41,992 bases of DNA from Nesterenkonia sp. F (GCF_000220985.1 NZ_AFRW01000119.1:1-41992); one strand, 5' to 3'. Shown: positions 29,257 to 39,019, numbered from the stretch's first letter. The notes: generated from the sequence alone by a model not told the origin. Numbers and translations: made by a program.

Positions 29257-29289
29257 AGCACCCGCCGGCGGCGGATCAGCACCGGTCGA

Positions 29290-31008
29290 TCAGTGGTGGC
29301 CGGAGCCGATCTGCTGCTGCTCGCGGGCCTCGAGACCGCCGTCCTCATGACCGTCGTGGTGGTCGTGCTCCAGCGCCTCGAGGTACTCCCGGCGGGACAC
29401 CGGGGCCACCCGGTCCTCGTAGAACCAGCGATTCAGTCGAGCTCTCAGCTTCTCGGTGCGGGTGACCTTGCCCTTCGCATTCGGCACCGGGCCCGAGGGC
29501 TCCGGCGACTCGAAGGCCACCAGCGTGTAGAGCTCATAGTCGTTCGGCCGCCGGTGCCGCTCGGTGAACTCGCCGTGCGGCTTCATCTCGATGACGCCGG
29601 CTTCGTGCCCGTGCAGCACCGTATCGCGATCCTTGCGCTGCAGCGCGAGGCAGATCCGCTTGGTGAGGATGAACGCGATCACCGGACCCACGAAGATCAG
29701 CACCCGCGACCAATAGGTGATGTCGTTCAGCGAGAGGTGGAAATGCGTGGCGATCAGGTCGTTCGCGCCCATCCCCCACAGGATGCAGTAGAAGGTCACC
29801 GTCGCGGTGCCGAAGGCGGTCCGGGCCGGGGCGTTGCGCGGACGGTCCAGGATGTGGTGATCGCGCTTGTCGCCGCTGATCCATGCCTCGATCCAGGGCC
29901 AGAGGAACATGCCGGCGAACAGCACCGCGATCGGGATCAGCGGCACCAGCACCGGAGTGGCGACAGTGTTGCCGCCCCACGGGGTCGGGATCACGAACTC
30001 CAGCGGGATGTCCCCGATCCACCCGGGCATCATGCGCAGCACGCCCTCGAAGGGACCGATATACCAGTCGGGCTGAGCGCCGGCCTGCACCGGCGAGGGA
30101 TCGTACGGCCCGTAGTTCCACAGCGCGTTGATCTGGAAGGTGCCCGCGATCAGCGCCAGGATGCCGAAGACGATGAAGAAGAAGCCGCCGGCCTTCGCCG
30201 CATAGACGGGACCCACCGGGTAGCCGACCACGTTGCGCTCGGTCCGGCCCGGACCCGGGTACTGCGTGTGCTTGTGCAGCACGACCATGAACAGATGGAC
30301 GACCACCAGCGCCAGGATCAGTCCCGGGATGATGAGGATGTGCAGCACGTAGAGCCGCGGGATGACCGCCTCGCCGGGGAACTCGCCGCCGAAGAGGAAG
30401 AAGGACAGGTAGGTGCCGACCACCGGCAGCGCCTTCATGATGCCGTCGATGATGCGCAGACCGTTGCCGGAGAGCACCTCGTCGGGCAGCGAGTAGCCGG
30501 TGAAGCCGGCGCCCAGGCCCAGGATCAGCAGCGCGCAGCCGACGACCCAGTTAAGCTCGCGCGGCTTGCGGAAGGCGCCGGTGAAGAACACCCGGAGCAT
30601 GTGCACCGACATCGCCATCACGAAGACCAGCGCGGCCCAGTGATGGATCTGGCGCATGAACAGCCCGCCGCGCACGTCGAAGGAGATGTCCAGCGCCGAG
30701 GCGTAGGCCGCCGACATCTCCATGCCGTTCATCGGCGCGTACTTGCCCTCGTACTCGACCGTCGCCATGGACGGGTCGAACCAGAAGGTCAGGAAGATGC
30801 CGGAGATGATCAGGATGACGAAGCTGTACAGCGCCACCTCGCCGAACATGAACGTCCAGTGGTCCGGGAAGATCTTCCGCCCGAACTCACGGACCATGTT
30901 CGTGCCGCCCACGCGCTGGTCGACGTAGTCGGCGATGCGCCCCGTGCGGGTCTCCGGCTGGAAGGCCGCCGCTCCGGCCGCCGTGGAGTCGGATTCGTGA
31001 GTGCTCAT
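29290..31008 (-). CDS. qcrB: Cytochrome bc1 complex cytochrome b subunit
   Basis: Membrane core of the actinobacterial bcc complex: oxidises menaquinol and carries haems bL and bH. 572 residues, with eight or more membrane helices. Haem-ligand histidines lie in RQIHHWAALVFVMAMSVHML (His122/123, His136) and RLYVLHILIIPGLILALVVV (His223), followed by His238. The C-terminal extension typical of actinobacteria ends in a His/Asp-rich tail (LEHDHHDGHEDGG, then GSGHH). ATG at 31008 overlaps the qcrA stop (ATGA). Last gene of ctaE-qcrC-qcrA-qcrB. Confidence 0.96.
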   Translation of the reverse strand: MSTHESDSTAAGAAAFQPETRTGRIADYVDQRVGGTNMVREFGRKIFPDHWTFMFGEVALYSFVILIISGIFLTFWFDPSMATVEYEGKYAPMNGMEMSAAYASALDISFDVRGGLFMRQIHHWAALVFVMAMSVHMLRVFFTGAFRKPRELNWVVGCALLILGLGAGFTGYSLPDEVLSGNGLRIIDGIMKALPVVGTYLSFFLFGGEFPGEAVIPRLYVLHILIIPGLILALVVVHLFMVVLHKHTQYPGPGRTERNVVGYPVGPVYAAKAGGFFFIVFGILALIAGTFQINALWNYGPYDPSPVQAGAQPDWYIGPFEGVLRMMPGWIGDIPLEFVIPTPWGGNTVATPVLVPLIPIAVLFAGMFLWPWIEAWISGDKRDHHILDRPRNAPARTAFGTATVTFYCILWGMGANDLIATHFHLSLNDITYWSRVLIFVGPVIAFILTKRICLALQRKDRDTVLHGHEAGVIEMKPHGEFTERHRRPNDYELYTLVAFESPEPSGPVPNAKGKVTRTEKLRARLNRWFYEDRVAPVSRREYLEALEHDHHDGHEDGGLEAREQQQIGSGHH

Positions 31009-32063
31009 GCGTTGCCACGCTCCCAGTAGCTCGGGCCGACGGGTTCGGTGAAGTCGCTGCGCGCCACGAGGTAGCCCTCGTCGTCGACGGCGATCGGCAG
31101 CTGCGGCAGCGGGCGGCCGGCCGGGCCGAAGATCACCTCGAACTCGTTGGCGGCGTCGAAGGTCGACTGATGGCAGGGGCACAGCAGGTGGTGGGTGTGC
31201 CGCTCGTACAGCGCCACCGGGCAGCCGACGTGCGTGCAGACCTTCGACGCGGCGATGATGCCCTCATAGGTCCAGTCCTCACGGCCCTCCGAGACCGTCT
31301 GGATCTCCTCCGGATCCATGCGGATCAGCAGCACCACGGACTTGGCCTTCTCGGCGAGCTTCTCTCCGTGGTCGGTGATGTCCAGCAGCGTCTCCGGCAC
31401 GATGTGCATGGCCGAGCCGACGGTCAGATCGGCCGCGCGCACCGGCGTGCCGGTGGGGTCGCGGACCAGGCGGACGCCCTCGTCCCAGATGGTGTGCCGC
31501 ATGCGCTCCGGGCCGAAGTCCTCGGAGAGGTCGAGGTCACGGAAGAGCACGACGGCGGGCAGCGGGGCCAGCACGGCAGCACCGATGAGCGTGTTGCGGA
31601 TCAGCGGACGCCGCTTGATCCCGGACTCCTCCAGCACGTCCCCGACGATCTGCTCGGCCTCCTGCCGCTGCTCCTCGGTGCGCAGCGGCTTGCGGGCCTC
31701 GACCAGCTCGTGGTCGGGCATCAGCGTCTTCGCCCAGTGCACCACGCCCAGCCCGATGCCCAGCATGGCGAAGGCCACGCCCAGGCCGAGCAGCGTGTTC
31801 TGCAGCCGCACCTCGTGGAGATCGGCGGTGTGGCCCACGACGAAGTAGCCGATGAAGAAGATCACGGTGCCGATGATCGAGACGAGGAACAGCACCGCGA
31901 CCTGACGCTCCGAGCGCTTCGCGGTCTTCTCGTCCTCGTCTGCCAGCCGCGGGCGGTGCGGGGGCAGTCCGGGGTCGTCGACGGCGTACTGCCCCGACTC
32001 CCCGTCACCGGCATTGATGACGGCGCCCGAATCCCTCGGGTCGCCGTTACCGTGCTCGCCCAT
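31005..32063 (-). CDS. qcrA: Cytochrome bc1 complex Rieske iron-sulfur subunit
   Basis: Carries electrons from menaquinol to QcrC. 352 residues, the long actinobacterial form with three N-terminal membrane helices (about 52-75, 89-108, 157-173). The [2Fe-2S] ligands are in CTHVGCP (Cys276, His278) and CPCHQS (Cys295, His298), with Cys281 and Cys297 as the disulfide pair. The 50-residue acidic start is cytoplasmic. ATG at 32063 has AAAGGACGAG upstream. Stop overlaps qcrB; qcrC ends 77 bases upstream. Confidence 0.97.
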   Translation of the reverse strand: MGEHGNGDPRDSGAVINAGDGESGQYAVDDPGLPPHRPRLADEDEKTAKRSERQVAVLFLVSIIGTVIFFIGYFVVGHTADLHEVRLQNTLLGLGVAFAMLGIGLGVVHWAKTLMPDHELVEARKPLRTEEQRQEAEQIVGDVLEESGIKRRPLIRNTLIGAAVLAPLPAVVLFRDLDLSEDFGPERMRHTIWDEGVRLVRDPTGTPVRAADLTVGSAMHIVPETLLDITDHGEKLAEKAKSVVLLIRMDPEEIQTVSEGREDWTYEGIIAASKVCTHVGCPVALYERHTHHLLCPCHQSTFDAANEFEVIFGPAGRPLPQLPIAVDDEGYLVARSDFTEPVGPSYWERGNA

Positions 32064-32140
32064 ATGGTTCTCGTCCTTTGCTTGAGTGATCGTGTGCTGG
32101 GTGCGTGTGCGCGGTGCTGATGCTCACCGCCGGGCGGAGA

Positions 32141-32938
32141 TCAGGAGGACCGGGAGGTCAGCCAGACCATGGCGCCGATGAGCAGCGCCAGACCGCCGCT
32201 CCAGACGAACAGCCCCTCCGACACCGGTCCGAGAGAGCCGAGCGCGAAGCCCCCGGGCGTGCCCTGCGACTCGTAGGTCTTCAGGAAGGCGATGATGTCC
32301 TGCTTGTCCTCCGGGGGGATGTTCGCGTCGTTGAACACCGGCATGTTCTGCGGGCCGATCAGCATGGCCTCGTAGATGTGCTTCTCCTCGACGCCGTGGA
32401 GCGAGGGGGCGAACTTGCCCTCGGTGAGCGCACCGCCGGCGGCCGCGGCGTTGTGGCACATCGCGCAGTTGATGCGGAACAGCTCGCCGCCGCGGGTGGC
32501 GTCGCCCTCCTCTGCGTCGAGGTGCTCCTCCCCCGGCACCGACGGGCCGGCGCCCAGAGAGGCCACGTAGGCGGCCAGCTGCTGGGTCTGCTCGTCGTTG
32601 AACTGGGCCGGCTTCCGCTGCGCCTGCGGTCCCTGCATCTGCATGGGCATGCGGCCGGTGCCGACCTGGAAGTCCACCGAGGCCGCGCCGACGCCGATCA
32701 ACGAGGGAGCGTCGTCGGTCCCCTCGGCGTTGATCCCGTGGCAGCTCGCGCAGTTGGCCGCGAAGAGCTTCTCCCCCTCGTCGATGTCCGAGGCGGAGTA
32801 CTCCTGGGTCTCGCTGCTGGCCTGCGCCTCGTTGATGGTGGTGGCGGCGGCATACAGACCTCCGGTCACCAACAGACCCAGGAGGAGCAGTGCCACGCCG
32901 GCGAACGGGTGGCGACGCTTCTGTGAGAGTGCCTTCAC
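32141..32938 (-). CDS. qcrC: Cytochrome bc1 complex di-haem cytochrome c subunit
   Basis: Membrane-bound di-haem cytochrome c that links the bc complex directly to the aa3 oxidase, replacing soluble cytochrome c. 265 residues. Two haem-binding motifs: CASCH (63-67) and CAMCH (158-162). There is an N-terminal membrane helix (about 13-33) and a C-terminal anchor (about 243-261). The start GTG at 32938 (MKALSQKRRHP) is chosen because a positively charged end precedes the first helix; AGGA lies about ten bases upstream. It follows ctaE by 106 bases. Confidence 0.96.
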   Translation of the reverse strand: MKALSQKRRHPFAGVALLLLGLLVTGGLYAAATTINEAQASSETQEYSASDIDEGEKLFAANCASCHGINAEGTDDAPSLIGVGAASVDFQVGTGRMPMQMQGPQAQRKPAQFNDEQTQQLAAYVASLGAGPSVPGEEHLDAEEGDATRGGELFRINCAMCHNAAAAGGALTEGKFAPSLHGVEEKHIYEAMLIGPQNMPVFNDANIPPEDKQDIIAFLKTYESQGTPGGFALGSLGPVSEGLFVWSGGLALLIGAMVWLTSRSS

Positions 32939-33044
32939 GTGCCGTGTCCTAACTTCTCGGTGCGGGACCTGCGCTCCGCCCGCGGAGCGCGGTCGAGTGG
33001 ACGGATGTCGATCGCCTGCCGGCGCCGTCTCCGGCGGGTGCGCG

Positions 33045-33692
33045 CTAGATGACGGTCGGCAGGATGTAGACGACGCCGAACAGGGCGATCCACACGACGT
33101 CGACGAAGTGCCAGTAGTACGAGATGACGACCGCCGCACTGGCCTCCTTATGGGTGAACTTCACGCTGAAGTACGCCCGGGCGATCACGTAGCAGAACGC
33201 CACGAGACCGCCGATCACGTGCAGACCGTGGAAGCCGGTGGTGATGTAGAAGGCGGAGCCGAAGGAGTTCGTCTGGATCGTCACCCCGTGGTGGACCAGC
33301 TCGGCGAACTCGAAGGACTGCCCGGCGATGAAGACCGCGCCCATGAGGAACGACAGGATGTACCACTCGACCATCCCCCAGCCCTTGACGTTCAGCAGCG
33401 AGCCGGTGCGGCGGGGCTGATGGCGTTCGGCGGCGAACACGCCGAACTGCGCGGTCACCGAGCTGGCCACCAGGATCACGGTGATCAGCGTCGCGAGTCG
33501 CAGGTCGAGCTCTGCGCTGTACTCGGACCACATCTCGGCCCGCGAGGACCGCAGCGTGAAGAACATCGCGAACAGGCCGGCGAAGAACATCAGCTCGCTG
33601 GTGAGCCAGACGATGGTGCCCACCGAGACCATGTTCGGCCGATTGGGCAGAGTGCGCGCCGGGACATTGGGGGCTTGGGTTGCAGACGTCAC
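33045..33692 (-). CDS. ctaE: Cytochrome c oxidase subunit III
   Basis: Structural subunit of the aa3 oxidase. 215 residues, five predicted membrane helices. Family stretches: [45 protein letters not shown] and the C-terminal [18 protein letters not shown] at 33692 has no Shine-Dalgarno, but CATAAT at 33699-33704 lies six bases upstream, so the transcript is probably leaderless. It heads the ctaE-qcrC-qcrA-qcrB operon and is divergent from trpD, an arrangement also seen in Mycobacterium. Confidence 0.96.
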   Translation of the reverse strand: MTSATQAPNVPARTLPNRPNMVSVGTIVWLTSELMFFAGLFAMFFTLRSSRAEMWSEYSAELDLRLATLITVILVASSVTAQFGVFAAERHQPRRTGSLLNVKGWGMVEWYILSFLMGAVFIAGQSFEFAELVHHGVTIQTNSFGSAFYITTGFHGLHVIGGLVAFCYVIARAYFSVKFTHKEASAAVVISYYWHFVDVVWIALFGVVYILPTVI

Positions 33693-33698
33693 GGAGAC

Positions 33699-33704
33699 AT
33701 TATG
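33699..33704 (-). promoter_or_regulatory. Candidate -10 box for the ctaE-qcrCAB operon (leaderless layout)
   Basis: CATAAT (five of six to TATAAT) on the minus strand, six bases before the ctaE GTG. No strong -35 hexamer is seen. Confidence 0.5.
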
Positions 33705-33956
33705 GCCTGAATGCGGCGCTCTTCGCCATCTCTCGCAGGCGCGTGGCGGCCCTCCGATTCCACGTCAGCACGACGATCCCCCGCCAGCATCGGGGAGCGC
33801 GGCGCCGGCCGGATCCGTGAATGTGACCTAAATTTCTACGATATGTCGAACAACGGGCCGCGCGGAGGGCCCGGACGGGGGTCGGGACGGGCCTCCTCCG
33901 GGTGCCGCAGGGAGCCTTCCGACGACACGGGGACCGACGGCTGCGGCCCTGCGGGA

Positions 33957-33962
33957 TATCCT
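33957..33962 (+). promoter_or_regulatory. Candidate -10 box for trpD (leaderless layout)
   Basis: TATCCT followed by GGCGGC and then the GTG at 33969. The same six-base spacing and nearly the same spacer occur before the DUF3043 gene. Confidence 0.5.
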
Positions 33963-33968
33963 GGCGGC

Positions 33969-35072
33969 GTGAGTGACCCAGCCGAGACCACCCCGTTCCC
34001 CGACGAGTCGCCGACGCCCCGTCCCGAGCAGCTGCCGGGCGGCTGGCCCGAGCTGCTCGAGACGCTGCTCGCCGACCGCGATCTCAGCACGCCGACCGCC
34101 GCCTGGGCGATGGACCGCCTGATGAGCGGCGAGCTCGCCGACAGCGAGGTCGCGGCCTTCCTGATCGCGATGCGCGCCAAGGGCGAGACCGCGGAAGAGC
34201 TCGTGGGCCTCAGCGCCACGATGCTGGACAAGGCCGTTCCGGTGCCGGTCCCCGGTCCGACGCTGGACATCGTGGGCACCGGCGGCGACCGTCTCGGCAC
34301 GGTGAACATCTCGACGATGTCCTCGCTCGTGGCCGTCGGAGCCGGAGCACGGGTGGTCAAGCACGGCAACCGGGGAGCCTCCACCACCGCCGGCGCCGCC
34401 GACGTCATCGAGGCGCTGGGCGTCGACCTCTCCCCCGCCGCCGAGACCATCGCCGGCGCCGTCGACGAGGTCGGCATCACGTTCCTCTTCGCCGGATCGG
34501 TCCACCCGGCCATGCGCCACGTCGGCCCGGTGCGCCGTCAGCTGGGCGTGCGCACCATCTTCAACTTCCTCGGACCGCTGACCAATCCCGCCCGAGTCAC
34601 CGCCCAGGCGTTGGGCTGCGCCCACGAACGGCTCGCCCCGCGGATGGCCGAGGTGCTGGCCGCCCGCGGCACCCGCGGCATGGTCTTCCGCGGCCGCGAC
34701 GGACGCGACAAGATCACCACCTCCGCGGCCACCGACCTGTGGGAGGTCCGCGACGGCCGGGTGGCCCACCACGAGATCTCCCCGGAGCAGTTCGGACTGA
34801 GCCGTCAGCCGGTGGATGCGCTGGCCGGCGGCGACGGCGCGCAGAACGCCGCGCTGGTGCGTTCGGTCCTCGCCGGCGAGTCGGGCCCGGTGCGCGAGGC
34901 GGTGCTGCTCAACGCCGCCGCGGGACTCACCGCCCTGGACGAGGACCACGACGCCCCGCTGCCTGATCGGCTCCGGACCAACATGGCGCGGGCGGCCGCC
35001 TCGATCGACGACGGCGCCGCCGCCTCGGTGCTGCGCCGCTGGGTGGACTACACGACCTCCGGCCGCGCCTGA
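33969..35072 (+). CDS. trpD: Anthranilate phosphoribosyltransferase
   Basis: Transfers phosphoribosyl from PRPP to anthranilate in tryptophan synthesis. 367 residues. PRPP-binding DIVGTGGDRLGTVNIST, VKHGNRGASTTAGAADVIEA, and the anthranilate-site VGPVRRQLGVRTIFNFLGPL are present. GTG at 33969 is chosen because of the upstream -10 and because the conserved domain begins soon after a Pro/Glu-rich leader of about 20 residues. It stands alone here, away from other trp genes, beside the oxidase genes as in Mycobacterium. Confidence 0.95.
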   Translation: MSDPAETTPFPDESPTPRPEQLPGGWPELLETLLADRDLSTPTAAWAMDRLMSGELADSEVAAFLIAMRAKGETAEELVGLSATMLDKAVPVPVPGPTLDIVGTGGDRLGTVNISTMSSLVAVGAGARVVKHGNRGASTTAGAADVIEALGVDLSPAAETIAGAVDEVGITFLFAGSVHPAMRHVGPVRRQLGVRTIFNFLGPLTNPARVTAQALGCAHERLAPRMAEVLAARGTRGMVFRGRDGRDKITTSAATDLWEVRDGRVAHHEISPEQFGLSRQPVDALAGGDGAQNAALVRSVLAGESGPVREAVLLNAAAGLTALDEDHDAPLPDRLRTNMARAAASIDDGAAASVLRRWVDYTTSGRA

Positions 35073-35175
35073 CCCCTGAGGTCGCCCCCGGACCGCCCTG
35101 AGGCCGCCGGCGGCGCTGCGCGCGGCCGCGGGGACGTGCGTCCTGCTCTCCGGCGATCAGGAGGATGCAGGCGCC

Positions 35176-35857
35176 TCAGTCGGCCTCGCGCGGACCGACG
35201 TCGACGCCGTGGTGCGCGACGGATCCCGGAGCGCCGTCGTGCTGCGCGGCGCGCGGCTCGTCACGCTCCTCGTCGGAGTCGTCGTGCCCGAAGGGATCCC
35301 GGTCGACGCCCGGCGTCCAGGTGTTGCCCGGCACCGTCCATCCTTCCCTCTTCAGCGTCTTCTTCCAACGCCGCGACCAGCGGGAGTTGAGCCGGTCGAC
35401 GTAGAGCCGGCCGTCGAGGTGGTCGTACTCGTGCTGCAGGATCCGGGCGAACCAGCCGGTGGCCTCGAAGGTCACCTCCTCGCCGTCGGCGTCGAGACCG
35501 CTGATCTCGACGTGGTGACTGCGCTTCAGCGGGAAGTCGCAGCCGGGGACGGAGAGGCAGCCCTCGCTCTCCTCGTCGCGGTCGGGCTCCTCCTGCGAGA
35601 CCCGGCCGATCAGCCGCAGCCGCGGATTGATGAAGACGCCGCGGGCAGGCAGCCCGGGACCGGCCGGCGGATACGTGTAGGTGAAGATGCGCAGCCCCAC
35701 CCCACCTGCGGGGCGGCCAGACCCACCCCGTGGGCGGCGTCCATGGTCTCGTACATGTCCTCGACAGGGTGCGGATCTCCTCGTCGACGACGCTGACCTC
35801 GGCGGCACGACGATGCAGCACCGGCTCGCCGTGGATGGTGATGGGGCGGATGCTCAT
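35176..35857 (-). CDS. def: Peptide deformylase (two apparent frameshifts)
   Basis: Metalloenzyme removing formyl from new proteins. The N-terminus MSIRPITIHGEPVLHRRAAEV runs to EEIRTL, then a base is missing near 35765. The middle, VEDMYETMDAAHGVGLAAPQ, is in a second frame, and a further base is missing in the C-run at 35700-35703. The rest, VGLRIFTYTYPPAG, EGCLSVPG and ILQHEYDHLDG, holds all three deformylase motifs (GLAAPQ, EGCLS, HEYDH). Corrected length is 227 residues with a charged C-terminal tail. ATG at 35857 lies seven bases after TAGAAT. Two single-base deletions in an essential gene point to consensus error. Confidence 0.88.
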
Positions 35858-35864
35858 GCGCATG

Positions 35865-35870
35865 ATTCTA
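35865..35870 (-). promoter_or_regulatory. Candidate -10 box for def (leaderless layout)
   Basis: TAGAAT on the minus strand, seven bases before ATG at 35857; a second ATG at 35863 is too near the box. The matching -35 zone falls inside the upstream terminator stem. Confidence 0.5.
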
Positions 35871-35875
35871 TCGCG

Positions 35876-35930
35876 CACACGACGGCGGGCCCGCCGCGGA
35901 GCGTGTCCGCGACGGGCCCGCCGTCGTGTG
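35876..35930 (-). terminator. Long hairpin terminator after ctaF
   Basis: Eighteen-base arms (CACACGACGGCGGGCCCG and its exact complement), then one mismatch, an inner CGCGGA/TCCGCG stem and a five-base loop. It lies 35 bases past the ctaF stop and ends the ctaC-ctaD-ctaF transcript, abutting the def promoter. Confidence 0.8.
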
Positions 35931-35965
35931 AGATGCGTCCTGCCGGACGCGGGCGGCGACGCCGC

Positions 35966-36367
35966 TCAGTGGGCGTACCGTTTGCGGTTGTACTCCATCA
36001 CCCAGCCGGTGACGAAGAACAGCGCCGGGATGCAGCCGAGGAAGAAGAACCACCAGCCGATGGCCACGCCGAAGAACACCATGGCGCTGGAGAAGCCCAG
36101 CCCCAGCGGCCACCAGCTCCACGGCGCGAAGTCCCCGTAGACGCCGGCCTGCTCATGGATCTCGCCCTCCGGGTTGTCGCCGTCCATCACCGGGTGGTGC
36201 TTGGCCGTCAGCCGCAGATAGAACCACAGCATGAAGCCCAGCCCGGCGGTGAGCAGCAGCAGCGGGAAGCCCGCCAGCTCCTCGAAGCCGGTCACGAAGC
36301 CGTAGACGAAGGCCACCACCAGGACGAAGACGCCCAGGGAGCCGAAGAGGGTCGCGTTGATCTTCAT
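35966..36367 (-). CDS. ctaF: Cytochrome c oxidase subunit IV, actinobacterial type
   Basis: Small membrane subunit specific to actinobacterial aa3 oxidases. 133 residues with four predicted helices (about 8-29, 33-52, 82-103 and 105-124). The loop between helices 2 and 3 carries HHPVMDGDNPEGEIHEQAG, followed by FAPWSWWPL, a family hallmark. ATG at 36367 shares its A with the ctaD stop (TGATG), so translation is coupled. Last gene of ctaC-ctaD-ctaF. Confidence 0.94.
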   Translation of the reverse strand: MKINATLFGSLGVFVLVVAFVYGFVTGFEELAGFPLLLLTAGLGFMLWFYLRLTAKHHPVMDGDNPEGEIHEQAGVYGDFAPWSWWPLGLGFSSAMVFFGVAIGWWFFFLGCIPALFFVTGWVMEYNRKRYAH

Positions 36368-38091
36368 CAGATGCCTTCCTTGTCCTTCTGATCGGCCGGG
36401 CCGAACACCGAGCCGGCCGGGGACAGCTCACTGTGCCGGTCGGAGAGCTCCGGGTGGTGCAGGTCCAGAGCCGGGCGCTCCGACCGGATGCGCGGCAGCG
36501 AGTAGAAGTTGTGGCGCGGCGGCGGGCAGGAGGTGGCCCACTCGAGCGAGGCGCCGAAGCCCCACGGGTCGTCGACGAGGACCTTCTTGCCCTTCCGGTG
36601 CGTGATCCAGACGTTCCAGAAGAACGGGATCAGCGAAGCGCCCAGGATCATGGCGAAGACCGAGGAGAACTGGTTCATCGCGGTGAACCCGTCCTCGGGC
36701 ATGTAGTCGGCATAGCGCCGCGGCATTCCCATCACGCCCAGCCAGTGCTGGATCATGAAGGTGCCGTGGAAGCCGACGAACAGCATCCAGAAGTTGATCT
36801 TGCCGAGCCGCTCGTTGAGCATCTTGCCCGTCCACTTCGGCCACCAGAAGTAGAAGCCGGCGAACATCGCGAAGACCACGGTGCCGAAGACCACGTAGTG
36901 GAAGTGGGCGACGACGAAGTAGCTGTCCGAGAGGTGGAAGTCCAGCGGCGGAGCCGCGAGGATGATGCCGGTCAGACCGCCGAAGAGGAAGGTCACCAGG
37001 AAACCGAGGCTCCACAGCATCGGCGTCTCGAAGGTGATCGACCCCCGCCACATCGTGCCGATCCAGTTGAAGAACTTCACCCCGGTGGGCACTGCGATGA
37101 GCATCGTCATCAGGGCGAAGAAGGGCAGCATGACGGCACCGGTGACGTACATGTGGTGCGCCCACACGGTCACCGAGAGGGCGGCGATGCTGATGGTCGC
37201 GTAGACCAGACCCTTGTAGCCGAAGATCGGCTTGCGGCTGAACACCGGCAGGATCTCGGAGATGATGCCGAAGAACGGCAGTGCGATGATGTAGACCTCG
37301 GGGTGCCCGAAGAACCAGAAGAGGTGCTGCCAGAGGATGGCGCCGCCGGACTCCGGGTCGAAGATGTGGCCGCCGAAGCGCCGGTCCAGACCGAGCCCGA
37401 ACAGGGCCGCCGCCAGCGGCGGGAACGCCATCAGGATCAGGATCGCGGTGATGAGCGTGTTCCAGGTGAAGATCGGCATCCGCCACATCGTCATGCCGGG
37501 AGCACGCATGGAGATGATCGTGGTGATGAAGTTGACGCCGCCCATGATCGTGCCGAAGCCCGAGAGCGCGAGTCCGAAGACCCACAGGTCTCCCCCGACC
37601 CCCGGTGAATACGTGGTGTCGGCCAGCGGCGCATAGGCGAACCAGCCGAAGGACGCCGCGCCCTGCGGGGTCAGGAAGCCCGCGACGGCGATCAGCGAGC
37701 CGAACAGGAAGAACCAGAAGGCCAGCGCGTTCAGCCGGGGGAAGGAGACGTCGGGGGCGCCGATCTGCAGCGGCATCACCACATTGGCGAAGCCGGAGAA
37801 CAGCGGCGTCGCGAACATCAGCAGCATCACCGTGCCGTGCATGGTGAACAGCTGGTTGTACTGCTCCTTCGTCTCCAGCAGCTGCATGCCCGGCTCGAAG
37901 AGCTCGGCGCGGATGAGCAGCGCCATGACGCCGCCGATGCAGAAGAACAGGAAGGAGGCGATCAGGTACATGTACCCGATGATCTTGTGGTCGGTCGTCG
38001 ACAACCAGCTGACGACGATCTGCCCCTTGGAGCGCGGGACGACCGGCGCGATCTCGCGCGCGTCGTCGGCGCTGTACTCGTAGGTCGCCAC
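36367..38091 (-). CDS. ctaD: Cytochrome c oxidase subunit I
   Basis: Catalytic subunit of the aa3 oxidase: carries haem a and the haem a3-CuB centre where O2 is reduced. 574 residues, twelve helices expected. Low-spin haem His in TMHGTVMLL; CuB ligands and the His-Tyr pair in [14 protein letters not shown] and WAHHMYVTG; haem a3/a ligands in [14 protein letters not shown] at 38091 is two bases after the ctaC TGA and yields the conserved N-terminus before [12 protein letters not shown]. Its stop overlaps ctaF. Confidence 0.97.
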   Translation of the reverse strand: MATYEYSADDAREIAPVVPRSKGQIVVSWLSTTDHKIIGYMYLIASFLFFCIGGVMALLIRAELFEPGMQLLETKEQYNQLFTMHGTVMLLMFATPLFSGFANVVMPLQIGAPDVSFPRLNALAFWFFLFGSLIAVAGFLTPQGAASFGWFAYAPLADTTYSPGVGGDLWVFGLALSGFGTIMGGVNFITTIISMRAPGMTMWRMPIFTWNTLITAILILMAFPPLAAALFGLGLDRRFGGHIFDPESGGAILWQHLFWFFGHPEVYIIALPFFGIISEILPVFSRKPIFGYKGLVYATISIAALSVTVWAHHMYVTGAVMLPFFALMTMLIAVPTGVKFFNWIGTMWRGSITFETPMLWSLGFLVTFLFGGLTGIILAAPPLDFHLSDSYFVVAHFHYVVFGTVVFAMFAGFYFWWPKWTGKMLNERLGKINFWMLFVGFHGTFMIQHWLGVMGMPRRYADYMPEDGFTAMNQFSSVFAMILGASLIPFFWNVWITHRKGKKVLVDDPWGFGASLEWATSCPPPRHNFYSLPRIRSERPALDLHHPELSDRHSELSPAGSVFGPADQKDKEGI

Positions 38092-38093
38092 GC

Positions 38094-38963
38094 TCAGTCC
38101 CCCTCGGTCGCGGTCACGTCGTCGTGACGGTTGGTGTTGCGGTCGTACTCGTCGCCGAGGTGCCCCTCGGGCAGCGTCTGCAGGTACTCGCGGAACTCGT
38201 CCTCCTCGACGACCTCCACGTTGAACAGCATCTCCGAGTGGTACTCGCCGCAGAGCTCGGCGCACTTGCCGTCGAAGCTGCCGACCTCCTGCGGAGTCAG
38301 GTGGATCTCGTTGGTCCGCCCGGGCACCATGTCCCGCTTCTGCAGGAACGCCGGGATCCAGAACGAGTGGACCACGTCGCGGGAGTTCAGCTGGAACTCC
38401 ACCGGCTCGTCGACCGGCAGGTACAGGGTCGGCAGCTCCTCCTGCGAGCCCGACTCGCCGTCGAGCTGGCCCTGGACGCCGACCGAGTAGCGCTGCTCGC
38501 CGTCGTACTCGTAGTTGAAGTCCCAGGACCACTGCTTGCCGCGGACGTCGACGACGAGCGAGGGTTCCTCCTCGTCGGAGTCGACCGAGCGCTGCACCTG
38601 GTCGGTGTAGAAGAAGAGCACCCCGACCATGACCAGCGGCACGATCGTGTACATGATCTCCAGCGGGATGTTGTACGCCAGCTGGCGCGGGTAGCCGGAA
38701 TCGCCCTTCCGGCGACGGTAGACCACCATGCACCAGAGCATGAGCCCCCAGGTCAGCAGACCCACCGCCAGAGCGGCGATCCAGGAGTTGACCCACAGAT
38801 CGGTCAGTTCAGCAGTGTTGCTGGTGGTCTCTCGGCTGCCGGGCAGCCAGCCGCGCTGGACCTGCTCCGAACAACCCGTCAGCACCAGTGCCGCCGCGCT
38901 GGCCAGTGCGATGCCCTTGACTGCGCGCTGGCCTCGGCTGCCGGTTCGTCTCTCCGAACTCAC
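38094..38963 (-). CDS. ctaC: Cytochrome c oxidase subunit II (lipoprotein)
   Basis: Receives electrons from QcrC at the CuA centre outside the membrane. 289 residues. The signal peptide has a lipobox LVLTGC with Cys31, so it should be lipid-anchored, and two membrane helices follow (about 58-80 and 100-120). CuA ligands are in [11 protein letters not shown] and [12 protein letters not shown]. An acidic C-terminal tail follows. GTG at 38963 is supported by AAGGG six bases upstream. First gene of ctaC-ctaD-ctaF, with its own long leader. Confidence 0.96.
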   Translation of the reverse strand: MSSERRTGSRGQRAVKGIALASAAALVLTGCSEQVQRGWLPGSRETTSNTAELTDLWVNSWIAALAVGLLTWGLMLWCMVVYRRRKGDSGYPRQLAYNIPLEIMYTIVPLVMVGVLFFYTDQVQRSVDSDEEEPSLVVDVRGKQWSWDFNYEYDGEQRYSVGVQGQLDGESGSQEELPTLYLPVDEPVEFQLNSRDVVHSFWIPAFLQKRDMVPGRTNEIHLTPQEVGSFDGKCAELCGEYHSEMLFNVEVVEEDEFREYLQTLPEGHLGDEYDRNTNRHDDVTATEGD

Positions 38964-39019
38964 AGACGGCCCTTCCTCTTCCTCGGTGTGCGAACGTGCT
39001 CGACACGTGGTGGGGCCGC

